This document shows, piece by piece, positions 8,354-15,034 of a stretch of 16,170 nt of DNA. Both the position numbers and the translations under genes were made by a program. This stretch comes from an uncultured Collinsella sp. (GTDB lineage Bacteria > Actinomycetota > Coriobacteriia > Coriobacteriales > Coriobacteriaceae). The stretch covers positions 1-16,170 of the forward strand of contig UQIK01000034.1 in assembly GCA_900541125.1 (NCBI GenBank), in the 5' to 3' direction. Position 1 is the stretch's first letter. Every line of letters starts with the position of its first letter. Under the pieces are notes generated by a model. The model had not been told where the DNA came from. It made no database searches and saw only the letters and a list, made by a program, of their open reading frames with translations.

Positions 8354-9292
8354 ATGAGCAAGGTTTACACGTCCATCGATCAGCTTATCGGCCACACCCC
8401 GCTCCTGGAGCTCACCCACTTTGAGGCCGACGAGGACCTTAAGGCTCGTGTGCTCGTCAAACTCGAATACTTCAACCCCGCCGGGTCCGTTAAAGACCGC
8501 GTCGCCAAGAACATGATTGACGAGGCCGAGAAGGCCGGCAAGCTCGTGCGCGGCGGCGGCTACACCATCATCGAGCCCACGAGCGGCAACACCGGCGTCG
8601 GCATCGCCTCGGTGGCGGCGGCTCGCGGCTACAAGGTGATCATTACCATGCCCGAGACCATGTCCGTCGAGCGCCGCAAGCTTATGCAGGCATATGGCGC
8701 ACAGCTCGTGCTCACCGACGGCTCCAAGGGCATGAAGGGCGCCATCGCCAAGGCCGAGGAACTGCAGAAGGAGACCCCCAACAGCATTATCGCCGGCCAG
8801 TTTGTGAACCCCGCCAACCCCGCCATCCACAAGGCCACGACCGGCCCCGAGATCTGGGATGACACCGACGGCAAGGTCGACATCTTCGTCGCCGGCGTCG
8901 GCACCGGCGGCACCGTGACCGGCGTGGGCGAGTTCCTCAAGGAACAAAACCCCGAGATTCAGGTCGTCGCCGTCGAGCCCGCCACCTCCCCGGTGCTCTC
9001 TAAGGGCCAGGCCGGCCCGCACAAGATCCAGGGTATCGGCGCCGGCTTTGTGCCCGACGTCCTCGACACCCAGATCTATGACGAGATCATCCCCGTCGAG
9101 AACGACGACGCCTTTGCCACCGGCCGCGCCGTGGGCCACAAGGAGGGCGTGCTCGTGGGCATTTCGTCCGGCGCCGCCGTGTGGGCCGCGCTGCAGCTGG
9201 CCAAGCGCCCCGAGAACGAGGGTAAGACCATCGTGGCGCTGCTCGCCGACACCGGCGAGCGCTACCTGTCCACGGCGCTCTTCCAGGACTAA
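8354..9292 (+). CDS. cysK: Cysteine synthase A (O-acetylserine sulfhydrylase)
   Basis: PLP enzyme of fold type II that makes L-cysteine from O-acetylserine and sulfide in the cytosol. 312 residues, the usual CysK length (about 305-325). Lys47 in NPAGSVKDR forms the Schiff base; TSGNTG (76-81) is the substrate-binding loop; GTGGT (183-187) holds the PLP phosphate; SSGAA (271-275) contacts the pyridine nitrogen. GGAGG is 7 nt before the ATG. The 5' leader carries an inverted repeat and the Rrf2 gene is divergent, so repression under cysteine or Fe-S sufficiency is likely. Codon use is strongly biased to C/G-ending codons, suggesting high expression. CysM/CBS-type relatives are less likely given the CysK-type length and motifs. 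Confidence 0.97.
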   Translation: MSKVYTSIDQLIGHTPLLELTHFEADEDLKARVLVKLEYFNPAGSVKDRVAKNMIDEAEKAGKLVRGGGYTIIEPTSGNTGVGIASVAAARGYKVIITMPETMSVERRKLMQAYGAQLVLTDGSKGMKGAIAKAEELQKETPNSIIAGQFVNPANPAIHKATTGPEIWDDTDGKVDIFVAGVGTGGTVTGVGEFLKEQNPEIQVVAVEPATSPVLSKGQAGPHKIQGIGAGFVPDVLDTQIYDEIIPVENDDAFATGRAVGHKEGVLVGISSGAAVWAALQLAKRPENEGKTIVALLADTGERYLSTALFQD

Positions 9293-9392
9293 GGGCCTGT
9301 CGCCCATAGGTTGAGCCCACGGACGAGCCGGTCTCCTCTCTCCCGGCAGTCTGAGCCCATCCAATCAGGGTGTCCCACGAGACGTCCGAACT

Positions 9393-9401
9393 TGCTACAA
9401 T
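9393..9401 (+). promoter_or_regulatory. Extended -10 promoter of mnmA
   Basis: TGCTACAAT is an extended -10 (TGn plus TACAAT). There is no good -35. The predicted start, near 9408, falls inside the hairpin at 9406-9433, so the transcript would begin within or at the edge of that hairpin. Confidence 0.5.
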
Positions 9402-9405
9402 GTCT

Positions 9406-9444
9406 GCGGCGCGGAACCAGCCTCCCGCGCCGCTTTTCTTTTTT
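9406..9444 (+). terminator. Terminator-like hairpin between cysK and mnmA
   Basis: Perfect 9-bp GC stem GCGGCGCGG / CCGCGCCGC around a 10-nt loop, followed by TTTTCTTTTTT. Its sequence is that of a strong intrinsic terminator and it is the only one after cysK. It lies directly after a TACAAT -10 and 29 bp before mnmA, so it could also act on mnmA initiation or as an attenuator. Confidence 0.85.
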
Positions 9445-9473
9445 GGCCACATGCCACCAAGGAGAACCTCCCC

Positions 9474-10574
9474 ATGCACAACAAGCGCGTGCTCGTCGCC
9501 ATGAGCGGCGGCGTCGATTCCAGCGTGACCGCGTACCTGCTCAAAAGCCAGGGCTACGAATGCGTCGGCGCCACCATGCGCCTCACCTGCCCCGCGCCCG
9601 ATCCCGTCACGGGCATGAGTAAGGTCGACCGCGACATCGCCGATGCAAAGGCTGTCGCCGAACGCCTGGGGATGCCCCACCATGTGCTCGACCTGCAGCA
9701 GACCTTCGACCGCAATGTTATCGAGCGCTTTGTGACTGCCTATCAGGAGGGGCTGACGCCCAACCCGTGCATCATCTGCAACCGCCACATTAAGTTTGGC
9801 GCGTTGCTCGATGCGGCGCTGGACATGGGCTGCGACTACATCGCAACGGGACATTACGCCAAAACGAGCCAGGCGCCCGACGGCACCTGGCAGCTGCATC
9901 GCGGCGAGGACCCCAAAAAGGACCAGAGTTACTTTTTGTATTCGCTCACGCAAGAGCGCCTGGCACGCACAATCTTTCCGCTGGCAGGCCTGGACAAGGA
10001 GCGCGACGTGCGCCGCATTGCCGCCGAGCAGGACTTCATCAACGCCAAGAAGGCCGAAAGCGAGGATATTTGCTTTATTCCAGACGGTGACTACGCGGGC
10101 TATATCGAGCGCCGCTGCGGACATGCCGCTGCACCGGGCGACATCGTATGGCGCGACGGCAGCGTGGTCGGGCGCCACAACGGCGCACTGCGCTATACCA
10201 TCGGCCAGCGCAAGGGTTTGGGCGTAGCGATGGCGCATCCCGTATACGTGACAGGCGTCGACGCCGTCAACAACACCGTGCATCTGGGTGAGGCCGAGGA
10301 CCTGACCGCCGCGGCGCTCACGGCCGATGAGTGGATCTGGAGCGCGCCGGACGCGCGCATGGAGGCCGAGCTGGATGCCGGCGGCATTCGCGTAGACGCC
10401 AAGTACCGCTACCGTCAGAAAGACCAGGCAGCGACCCTTACGCGCGGCGCAGACAGGCAAATGCTGCTAACTTTTAACGAGCCCCAGCGAGCCATCGCCC
10501 CCGGCCAGGCTGTCGTCGTCTACCGCGGCGACGTCGTCCTCGGCGGCGGCACGGTAACCGGCGCACTTAAGTAG
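9474..10574 (+). CDS. mnmA: tRNA-specific 2-thiouridylase MnmA
   Basis: Uses ATP and persulfide sulfur to make 2-thiouridine at position 34 of Lys, Glu and Gln tRNAs. 366 residues, normal for the family. The PP-loop SGGVDSS (11-17) binds ATP; NPCIICN holds catalytic Cys99; SEDICFIP holds the second, persulfide-bearing Cys200; GHYAK and KKDQSYFLY are family motifs; the C-terminal beta-barrel ends VVLGGGTVTG. AAGGAG is 8 nt before the ATG. In many bacteria mnmA sits next to a cysteine desulfurase and an Rrf2 regulator; here the desulfurase is absent from the window, but cysK and rrf2 are adjacent. The gene converges on the HTH-kinase gene with only 8 bp between stops and no visible terminator. 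Confidence 0.97.
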   Translation: MHNKRVLVAMSGGVDSSVTAYLLKSQGYECVGATMRLTCPAPDPVTGMSKVDRDIADAKAVAERLGMPHHVLDLQQTFDRNVIERFVTAYQEGLTPNPCIICNRHIKFGALLDAALDMGCDYIATGHYAKTSQAPDGTWQLHRGEDPKKDQSYFLYSLTQERLARTIFPLAGLDKERDVRRIAAEQDFINAKKAESEDICFIPDGDYAGYIERRCGHAAAPGDIVWRDGSVVGRHNGALRYTIGQRKGLGVAMAHPVYVTGVDAVNNTVHLGEAEDLTAAALTADEWIWSAPDARMEAELDAGGIRVDAKYRYRQKDQAATLTRGADRQMLLTFNEPQRAIAPGQAVVVYRGDVVLGGGTVTGALK

Positions 10575-10582
10575 CCGCGGGT

Positions 10583-11956
10583 TTATCGCTGCACGTGTCG
10601 AAGTACCTCAACGGCGGCACTAACCTCGATTACGCGACGCTCGAGGCCACGGCAAATGGCCTCGAGTCGACCCTCCGCCGTCGCCCATTCGCTCTGCGAA
10701 AGAATCTCGATCGCCTCATCAACAAATCCGTCGAGTCGCGATGCGTCGAACCAACCGAGTGAGTCCGCAAGCGCCAGCTGGACGGAAGGGTCAGGCCCAA
10801 ACGGCTTAGCGGAAAACCCAAACTCCCCAGCTGCGAGCACGGCAGTTGGCACGTTGTACCACAGGCAGTTGCCGCTATCGAACAGCGGAGCAGGTTTTAT
10901 CTCCAGGGTGTCGACATTGCGGATGATGCCGAAGTTTCGCCAATGGCGGTCGCTGTTGGCCAAAAGGGCATCGCAAACGATCATCTGCGACATAGACCTT
11001 CTCACGGCAGCCTCGTCTGCTCCATGCTTACCAAGGAAGCGGCAGTACCGGTCGTACGTCGAGTTTCCTCGCTGGCCGCCAAGGGCGTTCTTAACGTAAA
11101 CAGCCGGAACATATTCCTCGCGGCCGTCAAGAAAGTCGTCGCACAGACACACAGGGCCATCGAACATCCGCTCAACCGTATAAGGAACAAACTCGCCCTC
11201 TGATAGCAGGCGGCGATGCAGTGCCGTTGCGACCGCCTCGTTAAAGGGACGTTGATCGTCCATGCCGCACCCCTTGACCAGAACGCGAACACCGTTGCGA
11301 ATCATCCACGATTTAGGGAGCTCGCCCTCGGACGTGTTATCCGGATTATTAAGACCGATGCCCTCCAGCCAACCCGAACGCCCCTCGGGCGCCGATCGCT
11401 CAAATTCGTTCTCAAAGTAATTGATGTTTTGCCATTTGAGTTCGTCGCAATCGGCCGGCCGCAGCCAATAACAATCCGAAAGCGATAGGCCCAGGCACCG
11501 AACCGGAACCTCGATGCCACTGGCAATCCCCAGTTCACGATAGCGCGAGATAAGCCCAGGGCGAACATCGGGCACCAACCGATGCCCCCACCACGCGTTG
11601 AGCTCCCGCTTATTCACCGTTGGAGAAGAACTCGAGCATGTGCCGAACGGCATTCGTTGCGCATCGAGGACCTCGGCGATTTCGAAGGGAAACTCGCGCG
11701 TCGGATCAAATGAGACATGCGCGACCTCATGGTCGGCCGACATCAGCGTAAACTTGCGTCCCACATCGGCCGCAGGACGGCGTCCTCGCTTGCGGACCTT
11801 TTGATAGGCGATCGCAGAATTGTACTCGACCATCTTCCGGCCGCCCACAATATCGCACACAAGCGTCCCCGATGCGGCAAGTTGCGATATGCGGGCTTTC
11901 GTAACGCCCAACAGGTGGGCCGCATCACCCATAGATAAGTACTCAGATGTATTCAT
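10583..11956 (-). CDS. HTH-HipA-like kinase fusion protein
   Basis: 457 residues. An excisionase/MerR-like HTH is at the N-terminus (about 5-50: YLSMGDAAHLLGVTKARISQL), followed by a basic linker (KVRKRGRRP), a region with GLSLSDCYWL, then a HipA/CtkA-type kinase fold. Kinase signs: SEGELPKSW, VLVK (Lys228, likely ATP lysine), PFNEA (Glu240), NSDRHWRNFG (Asp336 catalytic base, Asn341) and PLFDSGN (Asp360, DFG equivalent). All key residues are kept, so activity is expected. In HipBA the HTH antitoxin is a separate protein; here a DNA-binding HTH is fused and no separate antitoxin gene adjoins. The start ATG at 11956 is chosen because GAGGTG lies 9 nt upstream; ATG 11965 and GTG 11968 are in frame but overlap that Shine-Dalgarno. 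By eye it is less GC-biased than cysK or fucO, which may indicate transfer. Confidence 0.85.
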   Translation of the reverse strand: MNTSEYLSMGDAAHLLGVTKARISQLAASGTLVCDIVGGRKMVEYNSAIAYQKVRKRGRRPAADVGRKFTLMSADHEVAHVSFDPTREFPFEIAEVLDAQRMPFGTCSSSSPTVNKRELNAWWGHRLVPDVRPGLISRYRELGIASGIEVPVRCLGLSLSDCYWLRPADCDELKWQNINYFENEFERSAPEGRSGWLEGIGLNNPDNTSEGELPKSWMIRNGVRVLVKGCGMDDQRPFNEAVATALHRRLLSEGEFVPYTVERMFDGPVCLCDDFLDGREEYVPAVYVKNALGGQRGNSTYDRYCRFLGKHGADEAAVRRSMSQMIVCDALLANSDRHWRNFGIIRNVDTLEIKPAPLFDSGNCLWYNVPTAVLAAGEFGFSAKPFGPDPSVQLALADSLGWFDASRLDGFVDEAIEILSQSEWATAEGRLEAICRGLERRVIEVSAAVEVLRHVQR

Positions 11957-12034
11957 ATGCCGCATCACCTCGTTAAGTATTCCAAACGTAAAGTTAATTG
12001 GTTACATACAGCATAATACTAAAAAGACTGAAGC

Positions 12035-12061
12035 GAAAAAAGGCCCGAGCAATCGGGCCTT
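12035..12061 (-). terminator. Rho-independent terminator of the M42 peptidase gene
   Basis: Nine-bp perfect stem AAGGCCCGA (12040-12048) / TCGGGCCTT (12053-12061) with loop GCAA; on the minus strand it is followed by TTTTTT. It separates the peptidase transcript from the HTH-kinase gene. Confidence 0.92.
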
Positions 12062-12096
12062 AGAGCAATTGGTCAGCCGAGTCGCAAGCTGCTCCC

Positions 12097-13140
12097 CTAG
12101 CGTTGTACGTAGGCTCGGACCAGCTCGTAGGTGTTGCGCACGCCGTCGATGTGGCTGCGCTCGTAGTTGTGGCTCGCGTACACGCCGGGGCCGATCAGGC
12201 CGTGACGGATGTCGTAGCCGGCAGAAAGCGTGGCCTCAACATCGGAGCCGTAGTGCGGATACACGTCGATGGCGTAATCGAGCTCCAGCTCGCGCGCGAT
12301 GTTGGACAGCGTGGTTACCAGGTCGTAGTTGTACGGACCGCCCGAATCCTTGGCGCAGATTGAAACCATGCGCTCGGTGCAGCCCAGGTCGTCACCCACG
12401 CAGCCCATGTCCACGCTAATCATCTCGCGCGTGTCGGCCGGCACAAAGGCACCGCCGTGGCCGACCTCCTCGTACACCGTAAAGAGCAGCGATACCTTGC
12501 GCGAAAGCGTCACCTCGCCAGCGGCGACGGCACGCGCCAAGCCCAGCAGAATCGACGCGGACAGCTTGTCGTCAAGGAAGCGACTCTTGATGTAGCCGCT
12601 CTCCGTCACCGTGGTACGCGGGTCCATAGCGATGATGTCGCCGGTCTGAATACCCAGCTCGAGCACATCGTCCTTGCTGTCAACGTTCTCGTCGAGCAGG
12701 ATTTCCATGTTCTTCTCGATGGTCATGACCGGCTCATCGGCCACATGCGCCGAAGGCTCGGTATTGAGGACCACGCCCGTGTAGACATTGCCGTCACGCG
12801 TGTAGACGGTGCAGTTCTCGCCATCGGCCGTAGACCACTGGTGCCCACCAAGCGTCGTGGGACGCAGGCGGCCATTGTCCTTAATGGAGCGCACCATGGC
12901 ACCCAGGGTATCGACATGGCTCGCCAACACAAGCGGCTCGCCCTCGCCACCAAGCTCAACGAGCACGTTACCCTTATTAGAACGCTCAGGCCCAAACCCC
13001 ATATCGCGCAGGGTCTCCATCAGATAATCAGTCGCCGCACGGGTATAGCCCGTAGGCGAAGCAATCGAGGTAAGCGTCTTCAACTGGCCAGTAATATAGG
13101 AGAGCGTCTCCTCTAGAGAAGCATCAATATTAGAAGTCAT
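12097..13140 (-). CDS. M42-family metallo-aminopeptidase
   Basis: Cytosolic di-metal peptidase of the M42 (TET/glutamyl aminopeptidase) clan; such enzymes usually form dodecameric shells and trim peptides. 347 residues, normal length. Metal and catalytic residues: ASHVDT (His75, Asp77), FLDDK (Asp190 bridging metals), YEEVGHGG (Glu224 general base, Glu225 ligand), VDMG (Asp244) and SHNYERSH near the C-terminus (His324 or His330). The internal PDZ-like/oligomerisation segment lies at about 80-180. Cleavage preference cannot be read from sequence. The start at 13140 is preferred: GGAAGG lies 6 nt upstream, whereas the in-frame ATG at 13146 abuts that Shine-Dalgarno. It has its own terminator. 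The upstream region carries a TGCACGTGCA palindrome beside a possible -10. Confidence 0.93.
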   Translation of the reverse strand: MTSNIDASLEETLSYITGQLKTLTSIASPTGYTRAATDYLMETLRDMGFGPERSNKGNVLVELGGEGEPLVLASHVDTLGAMVRSIKDNGRLRPTTLGGHQWSTADGENCTVYTRDGNVYTGVVLNTEPSAHVADEPVMTIEKNMEILLDENVDSKDDVLELGIQTGDIIAMDPRTTVTESGYIKSRFLDDKLSASILLGLARAVAAGEVTLSRKVSLLFTVYEEVGHGGAFVPADTREMISVDMGCVGDDLGCTERMVSICAKDSGGPYNYDLVTTLSNIARELELDYAIDVYPHYGSDVEATLSAGYDIRHGLIGPGVYASHNYERSHIDGVRNTYELVRAYVQR

Positions 13141-13176
13141 ATGCATCCTTCCAAGTAAAACTAAGACCGAGTCCCG

Positions 13177-13267
13177 ATTTTAACCGTTCTGCACGTGCAA
13201 TGCCCCAGGAGCCGAGCCGCCTCCAGACGTCCCCGCACCGGTTTTGTGCACGTGCACGGTTTACAAT
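13177..13267. promoter_or_regulatory. Divergent promoter-like sites with twin TGCACGTGCA palindromes
   Basis: TGCACGTGCA occurs at 13190-13199 and again at 13247-13256, where it extends to the 12-bp palindrome GTGCACGTGCAC (13246-13257). Each is followed outward by CGGTT and a -10-like hexamer: TAAAAT on the minus strand (13177-13182, toward the peptidase) and TACAAT on the plus strand (13262-13267, into the gene-free block). Neither has a recognisable -35, so the palindromes occupy the spacer/-35 zone, as expected for a dimeric regulator. The regulator is not identified. Confidence 0.5.
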
Positions 13268-13350
13268 CTCAATCTTGCATAAATCCTATCGGTATTTGCA
13301 TAGAAATGAGGTATCTTTTTGCTTCGTCTCAGGGTGCCCCACCTTGGACC

Positions 13351-13374
13351 GTGCAAAAAACGGAGTATTCAGCA
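13351..13374 (+). repeat. GGAGTATTCA motif, plus copy
   Basis: GTGCA, six bases AAAAAC, then GGAGTATTCAGCA. It matches the minus-strand copy at 13561-13584 at 17 of 24 positions; the main difference is A5 in place of T5. The short stem ACGG/CCGT (13360-13363 and 13375-13378) would put AGTATTCAGCA in an 11-nt loop. Confidence 0.6.
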
Positions 13375-13475
13375 CCGTGGGCCCCAACGGCCCCATCACG
13401 AACGACAAAACGACGCGGTTACAGCAGTGTTGCAGGTCGTCGCAAAGCAGAAACTCAGTAACAACCCCCTCCACT

Positions 13476-13507
13476 CATCGATAGCCCGCCCACAATGGCT
13501 GTCGATG
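13476..13507 (+). other. 11-bp hairpin with an overlapping alternative stem
   Basis: CATCGATAGCC (13476-13486) pairs with GGCTGTCGATG (13497-13507); the single non-Watson-Crick pair is a U-G wobble only if the plus strand is transcribed. The last three bases are also the start of ATGGGCG, which pairs perfectly with CGCCCAT at 13529-13535, so the two stems exclude each other. Confidence 0.45.
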
Positions 13508-13545
13508 GGCGCCTGCGGGTCACTACCGCCCATTCACAACGTTAT

Positions 13546-13582
13546 GCATTTTTAAGAGCTTGTTGAATACTCCCAAAAATGC
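13546..13582 (-). other. 13-bp hairpin presenting the GGAGTATTCA motif
   Basis: On the minus strand GCATTTTTGGGAG pairs with CTCTTAAAAATGC across the loop TATTCAACAAG. All 13 positions pair only if two G-U wobbles are allowed, which holds for minus-strand RNA and not for the plus strand. The 24-nt motif at 13561-13584 forms one arm and the loop. Confidence 0.55.
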
Positions 13583-13584
13583 AC
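13561..13584 (-). repeat. GGAGTATTCA motif, minus copy
   Basis: Read on the minus strand: GTGCA, TTTTT, then GGGAGTATTCAACA. It is the inverted partner of the copy at 13351-13374, about 190 bp away. It overlaps the 13-bp hairpin. Confidence 0.6.
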
Positions 13585-13659
13585 GCAGGGAAGTGCACCA
13601 CCTATCCGCAGCGGACAGTAAGCCTTGGTTTCGTCCGTCTCGGGGCATCGACGCAGCAC

Positions 13660-13691
13660 AAAAAGCCCCGCCGTGCGTAGCACGGCGGGGC
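13660..13691 (-). terminator. Rho-independent terminator of the alcohol dehydrogenase gene
   Basis: Perfect 12-bp stem GCCCCGCCGTGC (13665-13676) / GCACGGCGGGGC (13680-13691) with a 3-nt loop; on the minus strand TTTTT follows. It lies 53 bp after the stop. Confidence 0.94.
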
Positions 13692-13744
13692 CAGCGGCAA
13701 GTCAAAAGACCATACACCTACGGACGAAGGGCCACCAAACTGAG

Positions 13745-14911
13745 TTAGGCAGCCGGGCAGATCTTCTTGAAGAGCTCGATGACGTCGTCGAGCGTCGCCT
13801 CGCGCGGGTTACCCGGGAAGCAGGCGTCGGCCATGGCGTCCTTGGCCAGGACCTCGATCTCGTCGGCCTTCATGGCCTCGCAGACGTGCGGAATGTTCAC
13901 GTCGGCGGAAAGCTGCTTGACGGCGGCGATAGCGGCGTCGGCAGCCTCGTCGGTGCTCATGCCCGTGGTGTCAACACCCATGGCGACGGCAACCTTGGCC
14001 AGGCGCTCAGCGCAAACCGGCTTGTTGAACTCCATGGCGATCGGCAGCAGCATGGCGCAGGCGACGCCGTGCGGGGTGTCGTAGTGAGCGGACAGGGTGT
14101 GAGCCATGGCGTGATCGATGCCCAGGCCAACGTTGGAGAAGCCCATGCCGGCGACATACTGACCAAGGGCCATGCCCTCGCGACCGGAGCCGGGCTGACC
14201 GGACTTGGCCTCGGCGACGGAGTCACGCAGGTTCTCGCTGATCAGCTTAATAGCCTCAAAGTGGAACATGTCGGAGAGCTCCCAAGCGCCCTTGGTGGTG
14301 TAGCCCTCGATGGCGTGGGTCAGAGCGTCCATGCCAGTGGAAGCGGTCAGGCCGGCGGGCATGGAGGCCATCATGTCGGGATCGACGACGGCGACCTCGG
14401 GGGCGTCGTTGGTGTCGACGCACACGAACTTGCGGACCTTCTCGGGGTCGGTGATGACGTAGTTGATGGTCACCTCGGCGGCGGTACCGGCGGTCGTCGG
14501 CACAGCGATGGTGAACACGGCGTGGTTCTTAGTGGGAGCAACGCCCTCGAGGCTGCGGACATCGGCGAACTCGGGGTTGTTGATGATGATGCCGATGGCC
14601 TTAGCAGTGTCCATGGAGGAGCCACCACCGATGGTCACGATAGCGTCAGCCTCGGCGGCCTTGAAGGCCTCGACGCCGTCCTTGACGTTCTGGATAGTGG
14701 GGTTGGGCTTAATCTCGGAGTAGAGGCTCCAAGCGATGCCGGCGGCGTCGAGCTCGTCGGTCACCTTAGCGGTAACGCCAAACTTGACCAGATCGGGGTC
14801 GGAGCAGACGAAGATCTTCTTGTAGCCGCGACGCTGGAGCTCGCCGGGGATCTCCTTGATGGCGCCGGAACCATGATAAGAGATGGTATTGAGAACGAAA
14901 CGATTAGCCAT
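13745..14911 (-). CDS. fucO: Iron-containing alcohol dehydrogenase, lactaldehyde reductase-like
   Basis: Group III NAD-dependent dehydrogenase closely resembling E. coli FucO, which reduces L-lactaldehyde to 1,2-propanediol in anaerobic fucose or rhamnose catabolism. 388 residues. Recognisable FucO-type stretches: MANRFVLN start, NNPEFADVRSLEG, IPTTAGTAAEVTINYVITD-like core (here VPTTAGTAAEV), MALGQYVAGMGFSNVGLG, and GNPREATLDDVIEL near the end. NAD site GGGS (95-98); Asp38 fits NAD rather than NADP. Metal ligands Asp195, His199, His267, His281. The start at 14911 has GGGAGG 7 nt upstream; the in-frame ATG at 14953 lacks such a site. No fucose or rhamnose genes are in the window, so it may instead serve general aldehyde or ethanol balance. 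Very strong codon bias suggests high expression. Confidence 0.93.
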   Translation of the reverse strand: MANRFVLNTISYHGSGAIKEIPGELQRRGYKKIFVCSDPDLVKFGVTAKVTDELDAAGIAWSLYSEIKPNPTIQNVKDGVEAFKAAEADAIVTIGGGSSMDTAKAIGIIINNPEFADVRSLEGVAPTKNHAVFTIAVPTTAGTAAEVTINYVITDPEKVRKFVCVDTNDAPEVAVVDPDMMASMPAGLTASTGMDALTHAIEGYTTKGAWELSDMFHFEAIKLISENLRDSVAEAKSGQPGSGREGMALGQYVAGMGFSNVGLGIDHAMAHTLSAHYDTPHGVACAMLLPIAMEFNKPVCAERLAKVAVAMGVDTTGMSTDEAADAAIAAVKQLSADVNIPHVCEAMKADEIEVLAKDAMADACFPGNPREATLDDVIELFKKICPAA

Positions 14912-14932
14912 TGATAGCCTCCCATCGTGTGC

Positions 14933-14951
14933 GGGGCACCCATTACGCCCC
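14933..14951 (-). promoter_or_regulatory. Leader hairpin before fucO
   Basis: GGGGC (14933-14937) pairs with GCCCC (14947-14951), and flanking GC/GC can extend the stem past a one-base bulge. On the mRNA it lies about 10 nt upstream of the GGGAGG ribosome-binding site, where it could affect mRNA stability or translation. Confidence 0.35.
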
Positions 14952-14970
14952 ACGCTATGAGTCCCATCCT

Positions 14971-15026
14971 AACGCTTTTGAAACGAAAAACGCGTGAGAA
15001 CGTCAAAATTGTTAAAGCGTTTCAAC
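14971..15026. promoter_or_regulatory. LacI-type operator-like sequences upstream of fucO
   Basis: GTTGAAACGCTTTAAC on the minus strand (15011-15026) has the central CG and A-rich/T-rich halves typical of LacI/GalR-family operators. AACGCTTTTGAAACG at 14971-14985 carries the same half-sites (AACGCTTT, TTGAAACG) in permuted order. TTGACG (minus strand, 14998-15003) is a candidate -35 between them. Spacing suits a looped or catabolite-type repression of fucO. The regulator is not in the window. Confidence 0.45.
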
Positions 15027-15034
15027 AGATGATG

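Larger units (their letters stand above)
13268..13659. other. Gene-free block with hairpins and a repeated motif
   Basis: About 390 bp, part of the 604-bp space between the peptidase and alcohol dehydrogenase genes, have no convincing gene. Short open frames on both strands (for example a 51-codon plus-strand frame from ATG 13306 and a 62-codon minus-strand frame ending at 13286) lack ribosome-binding sites and recognisable domains. What it does hold: a 24-nt motif in both orientations (13351-13374 plus, 13561-13584 minus), hairpins at 13476-13507 and 13546-13582, and a competing stem ATGGGCG/CGCCCAT at 13505-13511 and 13529-13535. It may be a structured RNA or a degenerate interspersed element. 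Confidence 0.5.

Noticed and set aside
8243..10460. Long minus-strand open frames opposite cysK and mnmA
   Set aside because: Both opposing genes have full catalytic motifs; the antisense frames are low-complexity mirrors.
12019..12030. CAGTCTTTTTAG shared (minus strand) with 15977-15988
   Set aside because: A 12-base match in a window this size is expected by chance, and the copy at 12019 has no inverted partner.
13306..13461. 51-codon plus-strand open frame as a small gene
   Set aside because: No ribosome-binding site, other frames are also open here, and no recognisable protein features; better seen as non-coding until homologues show codon conservation.
13625..14914. 429-codon plus-strand open frame antisense to fucO
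   Set aside because: Gly/Val/Asp/His-rich mirror of a strongly biased gene; no family features.
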